NCBI RefSeq assembly: GCF_016862175.1
Contig: NZ_BOML01000050.1
Location: 124,001 to 188,000, forward strand
From: Paractinoplanes durhamensis
GTDB lineage: Bacteria; Actinomycetota; Actinomycetes; Mycobacteriales; Micromonosporaceae
Reading direction: 5' to 3'
DNA: 64,000 nt
Positions 25,357 through 33,999 of this stretch are shown piece after piece. Each line of letters starts with the position of its first letter. Positions within the stretch are counted from its first letter, which is position 1. The notes beneath the pieces are model-generated. The model was not told where the DNA came from and ran no database searches. It was given only the letters and a program-made list of their open reading frames with translations. The position numbers were made by a program, and so were the translations under genes.

Positions 25357-26966
25357 GTCTGGTCATCGGAGTCGACTTCGGGACGCTGTCCGGGCGGGCC
25401 GTCGTGGTCCGGGTCAGTGACGGCGCCGAACTCGGGTCGGCGGTCCACGCGTACGCCCATGGTGTTGTCGAGAAGCACCTGCCGGGCCAGGAGGACAAGC
25501 CGTTGCCGCCGGACTGGGCGTTGCAGGTGCCGCAGGACTACCTCGACGTGCTGCGCCACGCGGTGCCGGAGGCGCTGCGGGCGGCCGGCGCCGACCCGGC
25601 CGACGTGATCGGCCTCGCCACCGACTTCACCGCCTGCACCGTGCTACCGACCCTCGAGGACGGCACGCCGCTGAGCGAGCTCGACGCGTTCAAGGACCGG
25701 CCGCACGCCTACATCAAGCTCTGGAAGCACCACGCCGCGCAGCCGCAGGCCGACCGGATCACCGAGGTCGCCGCGAAGCGCGGCGAGGCGTGGCTGCGCC
25801 GCTACGGCGGTCTGATCAGCTCGGAGTGGGAGTTCGCCAAGGCTTTGCAGGTCCTCGAGGAGGATCCGGAGGTGTGGGCGGCCACCCGCTACTGGGTGGA
25901 GGCGGCCGACTGGATCGTCTGGCGGATGACCGGGGTCTACCTGCGCAACGCCTGCACGGCCGGGTACAAGGGACAGTTCGTGGACGGGCAGTACCCGTCC
26001 CCGGCGTACCTCGCGGAACTCAATCCTGATTTTTCGGATTTTCCGGAGACGCGGCTGGATGCGCCGATCGGGCAGCTCGGGCAGGCCGCCGGGACGCTGA
26101 CCGAGGAAGCCGCCGCCTGGATGGGCCTGCACACCGGCGTGGTCGTGGCGGTGGGCAATGTGGACGCGCACGTCTCCGCCCCGGCCGCCCAGGCCGTCGA
26201 ACCGGGCCAGCTCGTCGCGATCATGGGCACCTCGACCTGTCACGTGATGAGCGGCGACGTGCTGCGCGAGGTCCCGGGCATGTGCGGGGTGGTCGACGGC
26301 GGCATCGTCCCGGGGCTCTGGGGTTATGAGGCCGGCCAGTCCGGCGTAGGCGACATCTTCGGGTGGTTCGTCGAGAACTCCACGCTCGGGCACGAAGAAC
26401 TCAGCGAGCTGGCGGCGCGGCAGCCGGTCGGGGCGCACGGGCTGATCGCGCTCGACTGGCACTCCGGCAACCGCTCCCCCTTGGTGGACCACGAGCTCTC
26501 CGGCGTGATCATCGGGCAGACCCTGGCAACCCGTCCGGAAGACCAGTACCGGGCGCTGATCGAGGCGACCGCCTACGGAACCCGGCTGATCATCGAGACG
26601 TTCCGGAACTCCGGCGTCGAGGTCAACGAGCTGATCGTGACCGGCGGGCTGCAGAAGAACGCGCTGCTCATGCAGATCTACGCGGACGTCACCCGGATGC
26701 CGATCAGCCTGCTCGACTCCGACCAGGGGCCGGCCCTCGGCTCGGCGCTGCACGCCGCGGTCGCGGCCGGCGCCTACCCGGACATCCGGGCGGCCGCCGC
26801 GGCGATGGGCCGCCGGGTCCAGGGCGCCTGGACCCCTGATGAGGCCAATGCCGACCGTTACGACGCGCTGTATGCCGAATATCAGACGCTGGTCGACTAT
26901 TTCGGGCGGCACGGCAACGACGTGATGCGGCGCCTGCGCAAGATCCGCCGGGAGGCCCTCCGATGA
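25353..26966 (+). CDS. araB: Ribulokinase
   Basis: 537 residues of the FGGY kinase family: VIGVDFGTLSGRAVVV, DFTACTVLP, ATRYWVEAADWIVWRMTG, GTSTCHVM, GLWGYEAGQSGVGDIFGWF and ELIVTGGLQKN. It phosphorylates L-ribulose to L-ribulose 5-phosphate with ATP. ATGA overlap with lacI, GGAAGGGA upstream. Confidence 0.95.
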   Translation: MSLVIGVDFGTLSGRAVVVRVSDGAELGSAVHAYAHGVVEKHLPGQEDKPLPPDWALQVPQDYLDVLRHAVPEALRAAGADPADVIGLATDFTACTVLPTLEDGTPLSELDAFKDRPHAYIKLWKHHAAQPQADRITEVAAKRGEAWLRRYGGLISSEWEFAKALQVLEEDPEVWAATRYWVEAADWIVWRMTGVYLRNACTAGYKGQFVDGQYPSPAYLAELNPDFSDFPETRLDAPIGQLGQAAGTLTEEAAAWMGLHTGVVVAVGNVDAHVSAPAAQAVEPGQLVAIMGTSTCHVMSGDVLREVPGMCGVVDGGIVPGLWGYEAGQSGVGDIFGWFVENSTLGHEELSELAARQPVGAHGLIALDWHSGNRSPLVDHELSGVIIGQTLATRPEDQYRALIEATAYGTRLIIETFRNSGVEVNELIVTGGLQKNALLMQIYADVTRMPISLLDSDQGPALGSALHAAVAAGAYPDIRAAAAAMGRRVQGAWTPDEANADRYDALYAEYQTLVDYFGRHGNDVMRRLRKIRREALR

Positions 26967-27673
26967 GAGATCTCCTGCGGGAAGTGCTCGAAGCGAACCT
27001 CCGCATCGCCAAGGAGGGGCTCGCCACCCTGACCTGGGGCAACGTCAGCGGCGTCGATCGCGGCGCCGGCGTCTACGTGATCAAGCCGTCCGGCGTTCCG
27101 TACGACCGGCTGACCGAGGACGACCTGGTCACGGTCGAGATCGAATCCGGTCTCACCATAGGGGGCAGGCTCAAGCCCTCGGTGGACAGCGAGACCCACC
27201 GGCTGCTCTACCAGGCGTTCCCGAGCATCGGCGGGATCACCCACACGCACTCCACGCACGCCGTCGCGTTCGCCCAGGCCCGCCGGGACATCCCGGTCCT
27301 CGGCACCACCCATGCCGACAACTTCAACGGCCCGATCGCCGTCACCCGCGATCTGACCGCCGAGGAGTGCGAGCACGACTACGAGCGCAACACCGGCCTG
27401 GCCATGCTCGACACCCTCGACGGCGACCCGGACTCGGTGCCCGCGGTGCTCGCCGCCAGCCACGGCCCGTTCACCTGGGGACCGACGGCGATGAAGTCGC
27501 TCGAAACGGCGATCGTGTGCGAGGAGGTGGCCCGGATGGCGATCCACACCCTCGCGCTCAACCCGGCCGCCGAGCCGCCCGAGCACCTGATCCGCCGGCA
27601 CTACAGCCGCAAGCACGGACCCGGCGCCTACTACGGCAACGTCCCCGACCCGCGTACACCGGAAGCAGGATGA
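26963..27673 (+). CDS. araD: L-ribulose-5-phosphate 4-epimerase
   Basis: 236 residues, class II aldolase fold. TWGNVSG and KPSGVPY bind the substrate phosphate; THTHSTHA and SHGPFTWG supply zinc-binding histidines. It converts L-ribulose 5-phosphate to D-xylulose 5-phosphate, joining the pentose phosphate pathway. It overlaps araB and araA by 4 bases each. Confidence 0.95.
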   Translation: MRDLLREVLEANLRIAKEGLATLTWGNVSGVDRGAGVYVIKPSGVPYDRLTEDDLVTVEIESGLTIGGRLKPSVDSETHRLLYQAFPSIGGITHTHSTHAVAFAQARRDIPVLGTTHADNFNGPIAVTRDLTAEECEHDYERNTGLAMLDTLDGDPDSVPAVLAASHGPFTWGPTAMKSLETAIVCEEVARMAIHTLALNPAAEPPEHLIRRHYSRKHGPGAYYGNVPDPRTPEAG

Positions 27674-29178
27674 GCATGAACCCATTCGACGGCCGCGAGA
27701 TCTGGTTCCTCACCGGAAGCCAGGGCCTGTACGGCGAGGACACCCTCGCCCAGGTGGCCGCCCAGTCGCAGCAGGTGGTCGCGCAGCTCGACGGCTCATC
27801 GGACATCCCGGTGCCGATCGCGTGGCGGCCGGTGCTGACCGACGCGGCCGGCATCCGCGCCGTGATGATCGCCGCCAACGCCGACGACCGCTGCATCGGG
27901 GTGATCGCGTGGATGCACACGTTCTCCCCCGCCAAGATGTGGATCAGCGGTCTGGAGCAGTTGCGCAAGCCGCTGCTGCACCTGCACACGCAGGCGCACC
28001 GGGAGCTGCCGTGGGCGACCATCGACATGGACTTCATGAACCTCAACCAGGCCGCGCACGGCGACCGGGAGTTCGGCTACGTGCAGACCCGGCTCGGGGT
28101 GGCCCGCACGACGGTGGCCGGGCACGCCTCCGAGCCGCGCACGGCCGCCCGGGTCGGCAGCTGGGCGCGGGCGGCGATCGCCATCGCGACCATGCGGAAC
28201 CTGCGGCTGGCCCGCTTCGGCGACAACATGCGGGACGTGGCGGTCACCGAGGGCGACAAGGTCGAGGCCGAGCGGCACTTCGGGGTTTCGGTCAACACGT
28301 ACGGCGTGAATGATCTTGTCAAAGTCGTGGACGAGGTCTCCGACAAGGCGATCGACGACCTGGTCGAAGAATATTTCGACACATATGATGTTATGCCGGT
28401 TTTGGAAACCGAGCGGCGCGAAAGCCTCCGCTACGGCGCGCGCATCGAAGTCGGACTGCGGACCTTCCTCACCGACGGCGGATTCGGCGCCTTCACCACC
28501 AACTTCGAGGACCTCGGCGGCCTCCGGCAGCTGCCCGGCCTGGCGGTCCAGCGCCTGATGGCCGACGGCTACGGCTTCGGCGGCGAGGGCGACTGGAAGA
28601 CCTCGATGCTGCTCGCCACGCTGAAGGCGGCCGGCCACGGCCTGCCCGGCGGCACCAGCTTCATGGAGGACTACACCTACCACCTCGGCCCCGGCCCGCA
28701 GCGCATCCTCGGCGCCCACATGCTCGAGGTCTGCCCGTCGATCGCCGCGCAGAAGCCGACCCTGGAGATCCACCCGCTGGGCATCGGCGGCCGCGAGGAC
28801 CCCGTACGGCTGAAGTTCTCGGCCGCGCCGGGCCCGGGCGTTGTCGTCGGAATTTGTGACATGGGCGACCGTTTCCGATTGGTCGGCAACATCATCGAGG
28901 TGGTCCCGCCGGACGCCGAGTTGACCGCCCTGCCGGTTGCCTGCGCGGTCTGGGAACCCCAGCCCGATCTGCCCACTTCCGCCGAATGCTGGCTGATGGC
29001 AGGCGGTCCGCACCACACCGTGCTGAGCACCGCCCTGGATGCCGCCACCGTCGACCAGTTCGCCGAGCTGACCCGCACCGAATTGGTGCTCATCGATGAA
29101 GACAGCACCCCGAGATCAATCCGCCAAGAGCTGAAGTGGAACGCCGCGTATCAGCTGCTGGCGGGCGGACTGCGGTGA
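27670..29178 (+). CDS. araA: L-arabinose isomerase
   Basis: 502 residues, the normal AraA length. EIWFLTGSQGLYGEDTL opens the protein; WMHTFSPAKMWISGL, DMDFMNLNQAAHGDREFGY and GTSFMEDYTYHL are family signatures with metal ligands. It isomerises L-arabinose to L-ribulose. The ATG at 27670 overlaps the araD stop; a second ATG is 6 bases later. Last enzyme gene of the operon, and its presence is the best argument that the operon's sugar is L-arabinose. Confidence 0.96.
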   Translation: MSMNPFDGREIWFLTGSQGLYGEDTLAQVAAQSQQVVAQLDGSSDIPVPIAWRPVLTDAAGIRAVMIAANADDRCIGVIAWMHTFSPAKMWISGLEQLRKPLLHLHTQAHRELPWATIDMDFMNLNQAAHGDREFGYVQTRLGVARTTVAGHASEPRTAARVGSWARAAIAIATMRNLRLARFGDNMRDVAVTEGDKVEAERHFGVSVNTYGVNDLVKVVDEVSDKAIDDLVEEYFDTYDVMPVLETERRESLRYGARIEVGLRTFLTDGGFGAFTTNFEDLGGLRQLPGLAVQRLMADGYGFGGEGDWKTSMLLATLKAAGHGLPGGTSFMEDYTYHLGPGPQRILGAHMLEVCPSIAAQKPTLEIHPLGIGGREDPVRLKFSAAPGPGVVVGICDMGDRFRLVGNIIEVVPPDAELTALPVACAVWEPQPDLPTSAECWLMAGGPHHTVLSTALDAATVDQFAELTRTELVLIDEDSTPRSIRQELKWNAAYQLLAGGLR

Positions 29179-29211
29179 GGGGATATTCTGCCCGCAAAAG
29201 GCGGATGCGGG

Positions 29212-30234
29212 GTGTCGGTGAGTGTGAAGCGCGGACGGCCGCCGGGCATGATGGACGTCGCCCGGCTGGCGGGGGTGTCGCATCAGACCGTTTCGCGGGT
29301 GCTCAACGAGCACAAGAACGTGAGCGAGCAGACCCGGCTGAAGGTGCGGGCGGCGATAGCCGAGCTGGGCTACCGGCCCGACCGGGCGGCAAGAGCCCTG
29401 GTCACCGGCACATCCCAGGTCATCGGGGTGGTCGCCCAGAACTCGTCGCTGTACGGTCCCGCGTCGATGCTGACGGCCTTCGAGGAGGCCGCCCAGGCAA
29501 CCGGCTTCGCGGTGAACGTGGGCAGCGTGCGCAGCCTGGACGAACGCTCGATCACCGAGGCGGTGGAACGCCACCTCGATCAGCGGGTGGCGGGCCTGGT
29601 GGTGATCGCGCCGGTGGCGTCGGCCGGCCCGGCGCTGGCCCACCTGCCGGCGGACGTCCCGCTCGTCACGATCGACGGCGACCCCGAACGCTCCAGCACC
29701 CTGGTCACGGTCGACCAGGTCGCCGGGGCCAAGGCCGCGACGAAATACCTGCTCGACGCCGGCCACCAGGCGGTCTGGCACATCTCCGGCCCGAGCGACT
29801 GGTTCGACGCGGCCGGCCGGATCCGCGGCTGGGAGGCGGCGTTGAAGGAGGCCGGGGTGGAGATCCCGCCGCTGCTCACCGGCGACTGGAGCGCGGGCTC
29901 GGGCTACCGCAACGGCCAGCTGCTGGCCCGCCTGCCCGATGTGACCGCGGTCTTCACGGCCAACGACCACATCGCGCTGGGCCTGCTGCGGGCCTTGAAC
30001 GAGCACGGCCGCAAGGTCCCCGGCGACGTCAGCATCATCGGCTTCGACGACGTGCCGGAGGCGGCCTACTTCACCCCGCCGCTGACCACGGTGCGCCCGG
30101 ATTTCGCGGCGGTGGCGGCCGCCACCCTGGAGCTGCTGATCACCCAGATCGAGTCGGGCACATCGGAGATCGGCACTCGCCGCACGATCGCCCCCACCCT
30201 GATCGAGCGAGACAGCGTGGCAAGGCCGGCCTGA
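29212..30234 (+). CDS. Second LacI-family regulator of the ara region
   Basis: 340 residues. HTH MMDVARLAGVSHQTVSRVLNEHKNVS; effector domain with GVVAQNSSLYGPASM and SIIGFDDVPEAAYF. These stretches match the first LacI (GVVAQNTTLYGPSSM, SIIGFDDVPEAGYF), so the two arose by duplication and may share operators. GTG at 29212; GTG at 29218 is possible. It starts 33 bases after araA and may be co-transcribed with it. Confidence 0.9.
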   Translation: MSVSVKRGRPPGMMDVARLAGVSHQTVSRVLNEHKNVSEQTRLKVRAAIAELGYRPDRAARALVTGTSQVIGVVAQNSSLYGPASMLTAFEEAAQATGFAVNVGSVRSLDERSITEAVERHLDQRVAGLVVIAPVASAGPALAHLPADVPLVTIDGDPERSSTLVTVDQVAGAKAATKYLLDAGHQAVWHISGPSDWFDAAGRIRGWEAALKEAGVEIPPLLTGDWSAGSGYRNGQLLARLPDVTAVFTANDHIALGLLRALNEHGRKVPGDVSIIGFDDVPEAAYFTPPLTTVRPDFAAVAAATLELLITQIESGTSEIGTRRTIAPTLIERDSVARPA

Positions 30235-30689
30235 CGGGCGACACCCCCCGAGGGTCAAGCAGAGCGATTTCCTTCCGCATTTTTAGAGGTACGCGGTGGG
30301 ACCTAACGTCCCGGCAGCGGCCGTTCCCGCTTCTTGGACACCACCTGGCCGCGCTATTACGAGCCAGAATCAGCACACCGCCCAGAGCAGCCGGCTCCGC
30401 CCAACGCCCGCCCGAAACGTCCCACCGCGTACCCCCAAAAGAGCGAAACCCAAGCCAAGCGAGACCGCCCCACCAAAGCCGATGCCGCACCCCGGGCGCG
30501 GCGCCCTGGCTCGCCGCTGCGTGCCCCCCACCGCGCACCCGCTGTTCGCTGCCGCCCTCCGCGCCACCCGCCGCCCTCTTACGGTCGCCACCTCCACGCC
30601 ACGCACCGCCCGTTTCCGCTCTCCGCTCCCCGGGCCGCTCGCGGCCGCCGTCTGCTCCCCGGACCACCCACCGCTCGTTGCCGTCCTCC

Positions 30690-30846
30690 GCTCGGCGCTC
30701 GGCACCGCCCTCCGCGCGCGGGCAATCTCCGCTCGGCGCTCGGCACCGCCCTCCGCGCGCGGGCGATCTCCGCTCGGCACCGCCCTCCGCGCGCGGACGA
30801 TCTCCGCTCGGCGCTCGGCACCGCCCTCCGCGCGCGGGCGATCTCC
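30690..30846. repeat. Minisatellite: four 41-bp tandem units (one shortened to 34)
   Basis: Units start at 30690, 30731, 30772 and 30806, each beginning GCTCGGC and ending GCGATCTCC or a near variant. The third unit lacks seven bases. Copies 2 and 4 are identical, pointing to recent expansion. Related, more diverged sequence extends left. Confidence 0.85.
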
Positions 30847-31002
30847 GCTTGCCGCCGGCCTCTCGTGGCAGCTGTTCGCCGCCTCGGCGGACGGCTGGGC
30901 GGACGGCTGGGCAAGCGGCCCGGCCAGGGGGTATTTTTCATTGACCATGATCAATGCGTTCGGTCGGAATCGTCGAATGGGAAAGTTGGCGCCGTCTCCG
31001 TC

Positions 31003-31085
31003 TTGACAGCGCCGTTGTGATCGTTAACATTCACGGAAACAACGTCGTAACCGCCGGGCAACCTCGCTGTTTGTGAACGTGAACA
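31003..31085 (+). promoter_or_regulatory. Orphan promoter candidate with two ara-type operators
   Basis: TTGACA at 31003-31008 is followed by TGTGATCGTTAACA (31016-31029) and TGTGAACGTGAACA (31072-31085), 56 bases apart. Both match the operators around 23.5-24.2 kb. No arabinose-related gene follows; the next gene, 5'-3' exonuclease, starts at 31309. Confidence 0.5.
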
Positions 31086-31308
31086 TCCTTCCCCCCTGGG
31101 ATTTTCGCGCGCGCTGGGCTCGGCGGAGGCGGCGTCGTTCGGCCGCCGGTCCGGTCGCCGGCGCACCCGACGCCACGCCCGGCGGGAACAGCCGCCGCGG
31201 CATGCCGGCGGCCGGCGCCGGGCCGTGCGAGTCCGGCACCACGCAGACCCCCGCCGGGGCCATCAGGGGAGTGATGGTCCCGGCGGGTTTGCGCGTACCC
31301 TCGTTCGC

Positions 31309-32325
31309 GTGCCGATGCTTCTGGTCCTCGACGGGAACAGCCTGTTGCATCGCGCCTACCACGCCGGTGCCTTCGAGGGCATGACCGCGCCCGACGGCTC
31401 ACCGATCTGGGCCCTGCGCGGCCTGATCGGTTACCTGGCCCGAGCCGCCGCCCACGTGCAGCCCGACGCGGTGATGGTCGGCTTCGACTGCCCGGTGTCG
31501 TCGGCAAGACGAACGCAGTTCCCCGGCTACAAGGCCCACCGCCCCGACAAGCCGGACGACCTGACCGCTCAGCTGGCCGCCGCCCCCGCTCTGCTCACCG
31601 AGGCAGGGGTGTGCACAGTGGTGCCCCCGGCCTACGAGGCCGACGACGTCCTGGCCAGCGGCGCCGCCCTGGCCCGCGCGGCGGGCTGGGAGTCGGTCCT
31701 GATGACCAGCGACCGGGACGCGTTCGCCCTGATCGACGAGACCACGTCGGTGCTGCGGGTCCGCAACGGCGGCTTCGACGAGGCAGTCCTGATCGACGCA
31801 GCGGCCCTGCCGGCGCTGTATGGCGTGCTGCCGTCGCAGTACCAGGATTTCGCCGCCCTGCGCGGCGATCCTTCGGACAACCTCCCCGGCGTACGCCGCT
31901 TCGGCGCAACGACCGCCAAGAAGCTGCTGACCGCCTTCGGCACGGTGGAGGCGGCCTGGGAGTCTTCCCCGGAGGACCTGCGAGCCGCCGTGGGCGACCA
32001 GGCGACCACCAACTTCACCGCCCCCGCCGCCCGCGAGATCATCAACCGCAACCGCAGCCTGATGGCCATGCGCCACGACCTGACCTTGCCCGCCTTGACC
32101 GGCGCACGGCTGCCACTCGACTACCTGACCATGCGCCAGGCACTGCGAGCCCGAGGCATCAACCTGGGCCCGTCATTGTGGGCGCTGGTGGGCAGCGCTC
32201 CCCCACCCCCGGCCGCAGCCGGCGAGCCACCCCCGGACGAGATGCCCGAGCTGCGCCCATGGGTGTTCCGCAGCGGCATGACGGCCCGCCGCGACCCCAC
32301 CCCGGGCCAGCTGGCGCTGTTCTAG
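31309..32325 (+). CDS. 5'-3' exonuclease (PolA N-terminal-domain type)
   Basis: 338 residues. The acidic metal-binding motifs LLVLDGNSLLHRAYH, VMVGFDCP, YEADDVLA, MTSDRDAFALID and ALRGDPSDNLPGV are all there, followed by the helix-hairpin-helix FGATTAKKLL. It removes 5' ends or flaps of DNA, as the free-standing homologue of the DNA polymerase I exonuclease domain. The Pro-rich tail ends TPGQLALF. GTG 31309 is used; ATG 31315 is equally plausible. Confidence 0.88.
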   Translation: MPMLLVLDGNSLLHRAYHAGAFEGMTAPDGSPIWALRGLIGYLARAAAHVQPDAVMVGFDCPVSSARRTQFPGYKAHRPDKPDDLTAQLAAAPALLTEAGVCTVVPPAYEADDVLASGAALARAAGWESVLMTSDRDAFALIDETTSVLRVRNGGFDEAVLIDAAALPALYGVLPSQYQDFAALRGDPSDNLPGVRRFGATTAKKLLTAFGTVEAAWESSPEDLRAAVGDQATTNFTAPAAREIINRNRSLMAMRHDLTLPALTGARLPLDYLTMRQALRARGINLGPSLWALVGSAPPPPAAAGEPPPDEMPELRPWVFRSGMTARRDPTPGQLALF

Positions 32326-33231
32326 CTCTAGCCGCAGCCCAGCGCACCCGGCCGGCATCAGCGGCCGCCCTTCCGCAGCGCGCGGGTCAGAACCTCGATC
32401 TCCTCGATATCAGTGCCTCGTGCGTGCGACGCGACCCCGATTTCCTGGATCCCGGCCTATGCAAGCGAGGGCAAGACCCCAACTTCCGCGAAGTCGGTAG
32501 CCCCGACCCCAGCCCTCGCCCCGACCCTGCCCTCGCCCCACCCATCCCTAAGTAACCGTCTGACCTGCGCGACGTTCGGCCGGAACCATGTGACCAGTTA
32601 CGGATGCCAGTGCCGGCCTGCCGTCCCACATCACGAGCGCCACGGACTCTGCTTCCACGCGGCGAGCCGGTTCCGCAACCCACCGGCCTGACATGCCGGA
32701 TATATCCGCCGGAGTTAGCCAGCCGCGTCTCGATCTAGTCGAATTGCTGCGCCGAACTCGCAGCAGATCTACAAGATCTGCGAGGAGATCGGCGGACGCG
32801 GCAGGGGTCGAAGCCCACAAAACGCCCTCCTGCCGCAACGAGCCGCCGCGCGTGTAGGTGAGCAGAGCAGCGCGTATATGTGCGCAAAGCAGAGTGGTTC
32901 GTCGACCCCTTCGGGGTTGCCGTGGGTTTCTGACTCGATGACGGGATCGGCCGGTGTTCGGGCACGGATCGGGGTGGATGTGCGGCTGCGCCGGCCCCTC
33001 ACCGGGGACTGTCGGCCGGTTGGCCGGCTCGTCGCAGGCCGGCGACTGCTGCTCGTTCCGGAGCAGGCAACGCCGGCCGGCGACTGCTCGTCGTTGCGAC
33101 GCAAGCGGGCGCCGGCCTGCGGCTTCTACTCGTTCCAAACGCTCGCCGGCGTCCGCTGCTCGCCCCGGGGCAGACAAACGCCGGCCTGCGGATGCTCTTC
33201 GTTGCGGAGCAACGGCATCGGCCTGCGGCTT
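32326..33231. other. 0.9-kb region without a convincing gene
   Basis: A 209-codon frame on the minus strand (32548-33177) has no ribosome site or family resemblance and runs into the minisatellite, so I do not call it. Two perfect small palindromes are present: CGGATATATCCG (32697-32708) and GCAGATCT/AGATCTGC with a 3-base loop (32763-32781). Confidence 0.5.
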
Positions 33232-33253
33232 CTATTCGTTCCAGAGCAGGCAG
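33038..33253. repeat. Minisatellite: six 34-39-bp units reaching into the VOC gene 3' end
   Basis: Units start at 33038, 33072, 33111, 33145, 33180 and 33219, mostly beginning GCCGGC, and contain variants of CTTCTACTCGTTCC. The last unit includes the final codons and stop of the VOC gene (CTTCTATTCGTTCC on this strand), so the array seems to have grown out of that gene end. Confidence 0.75.
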
Positions 33254-33972
33254 AAAGGCTTGTCGGCCGGGTCGGCGTAGACGCGCCACGTTGGGCCCTC
33301 GCCGGCCAGGCGGGTGGCGCCTATCGCCAGCGCGGCTCGCTCGGCCTCCTCGATGTCGGTGACCTTGACGTCGAAGTGGAACTGCTGAGGGTAGGCCGGG
33401 TCCGGCCAGCGTGGAGCCGTGTAGTCCGCTACCTGCTGGAACAACACCGGCTGGGCGCCGTCCTCGCCGAGCATGGCCATGCCCTCGGCCTCGTAGGTCA
33501 CCGGCTTGCCCAGCAGCTCCGCGTAGAAGTGGCTCAAGGTCTTGGCGTCGGGGCAATCCAGCATGACGCCCATCAAGGTGGTGCGTGGGTCGTCCGCGTT
33601 CAGGCACAGGTCGAACGGGTGGCCGGCCGGGTCGGCCAGGGTGTGCCAGCGTTCGTTGCGGCGCAGCAGGGTGGCGCCCAGCTGCTGAGCCCGGTCGGCG
33701 GCCGCGTCGATGTCGGGGACCCGCAGGTCCAGGTGGGCCTGCTGGGGAAATGCCTGGTCCGGCCAGCGTGGTGCGATGTAGTCGGTGGCCAGCTGCAGGC
33801 CGATCCGCCAGCCGTCGGGCGTTTGCAGGGTTATCCAGTCGTCGTCGGACCCGTCCGGTGGGCGATGCCAGCCCGCGAGCCGTTCGTAGAACGTGGCGAG
33901 ACGGTCGAGGTCGGGCGCGTCCAGCACGACGGTCTTCAGCGACCCGATCGGCCGGTCCGTTTCGGTGGTCAT
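33232..33972 (-). CDS. Double VOC (glyoxalase-fold) protein
   Basis: 246 residues made of two homologous halves: YIAPRWPDQAFPQQAHLD...PDIDAA and YTAPRWPDPAYPQQFHFD...TDIEEA. Each half is a VOC domain (beta-alpha-beta-beta-beta repeats). Such proteins include glyoxalases, dioxygenases and drug-binding resistance proteins; metal ligands are not clear enough to choose. I start at ATG 33972 with AGGATCGG upstream. Confidence 0.85.
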   Translation of the reverse strand: MTTETDRPIGSLKTVVLDAPDLDRLATFYERLAGWHRPPDGSDDDWITLQTPDGWRIGLQLATDYIAPRWPDQAFPQQAHLDLRVPDIDAAADRAQQLGATLLRRNERWHTLADPAGHPFDLCLNADDPRTTLMGVMLDCPDAKTLSHFYAELLGKPVTYEAEGMAMLGEDGAQPVLFQQVADYTAPRWPDPAYPQQFHFDVKVTDIEEAERAALAIGATRLAGEGPTWRVYADPADKPFCLLWNE

Positions 33973-33999
33973 GGTGTCCGATCCTGCCACCGGCGAGTC

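Larger units (their letters stand above)
30235..31308. other. 1.07-kb region without a convincing gene
   Basis: Long frames exist on both strands, but they are low-complexity Arg/Pro/Ala strings produced by the 41-bp repeat and its diverged upstream copies (from about 30.5 kb). The right part contains two ara-type operators and a TTGACA, yet no protein-like frame follows in either direction. Confidence 0.6.

Noticed and set aside
30370..30954. 194-codon minus-strand frame with repeated Arg/Ala/Glu blocks
   Set aside because: Produced by the 41-bp minisatellite; no ribosome site or protein-like sequence outside the repeat.
31309..32325. Exonuclease gene as a target of the ara operators at 31016 and 31072
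   Set aside because: The sites are over 220 bases away with a functionally unrelated gene; no direct promoter link is visible.
32763..32781. 8-bp-arm hairpin as terminator of the exonuclease gene
   Set aside because: It lies about 440 bases after the stop and has no T run; more likely a chance BglII-like palindrome.
32548..33177. 209-codon minus-strand frame between exonuclease and VOC genes
   Set aside because: Begins inside the minisatellite and lacks a start signal and any recognisable motif.
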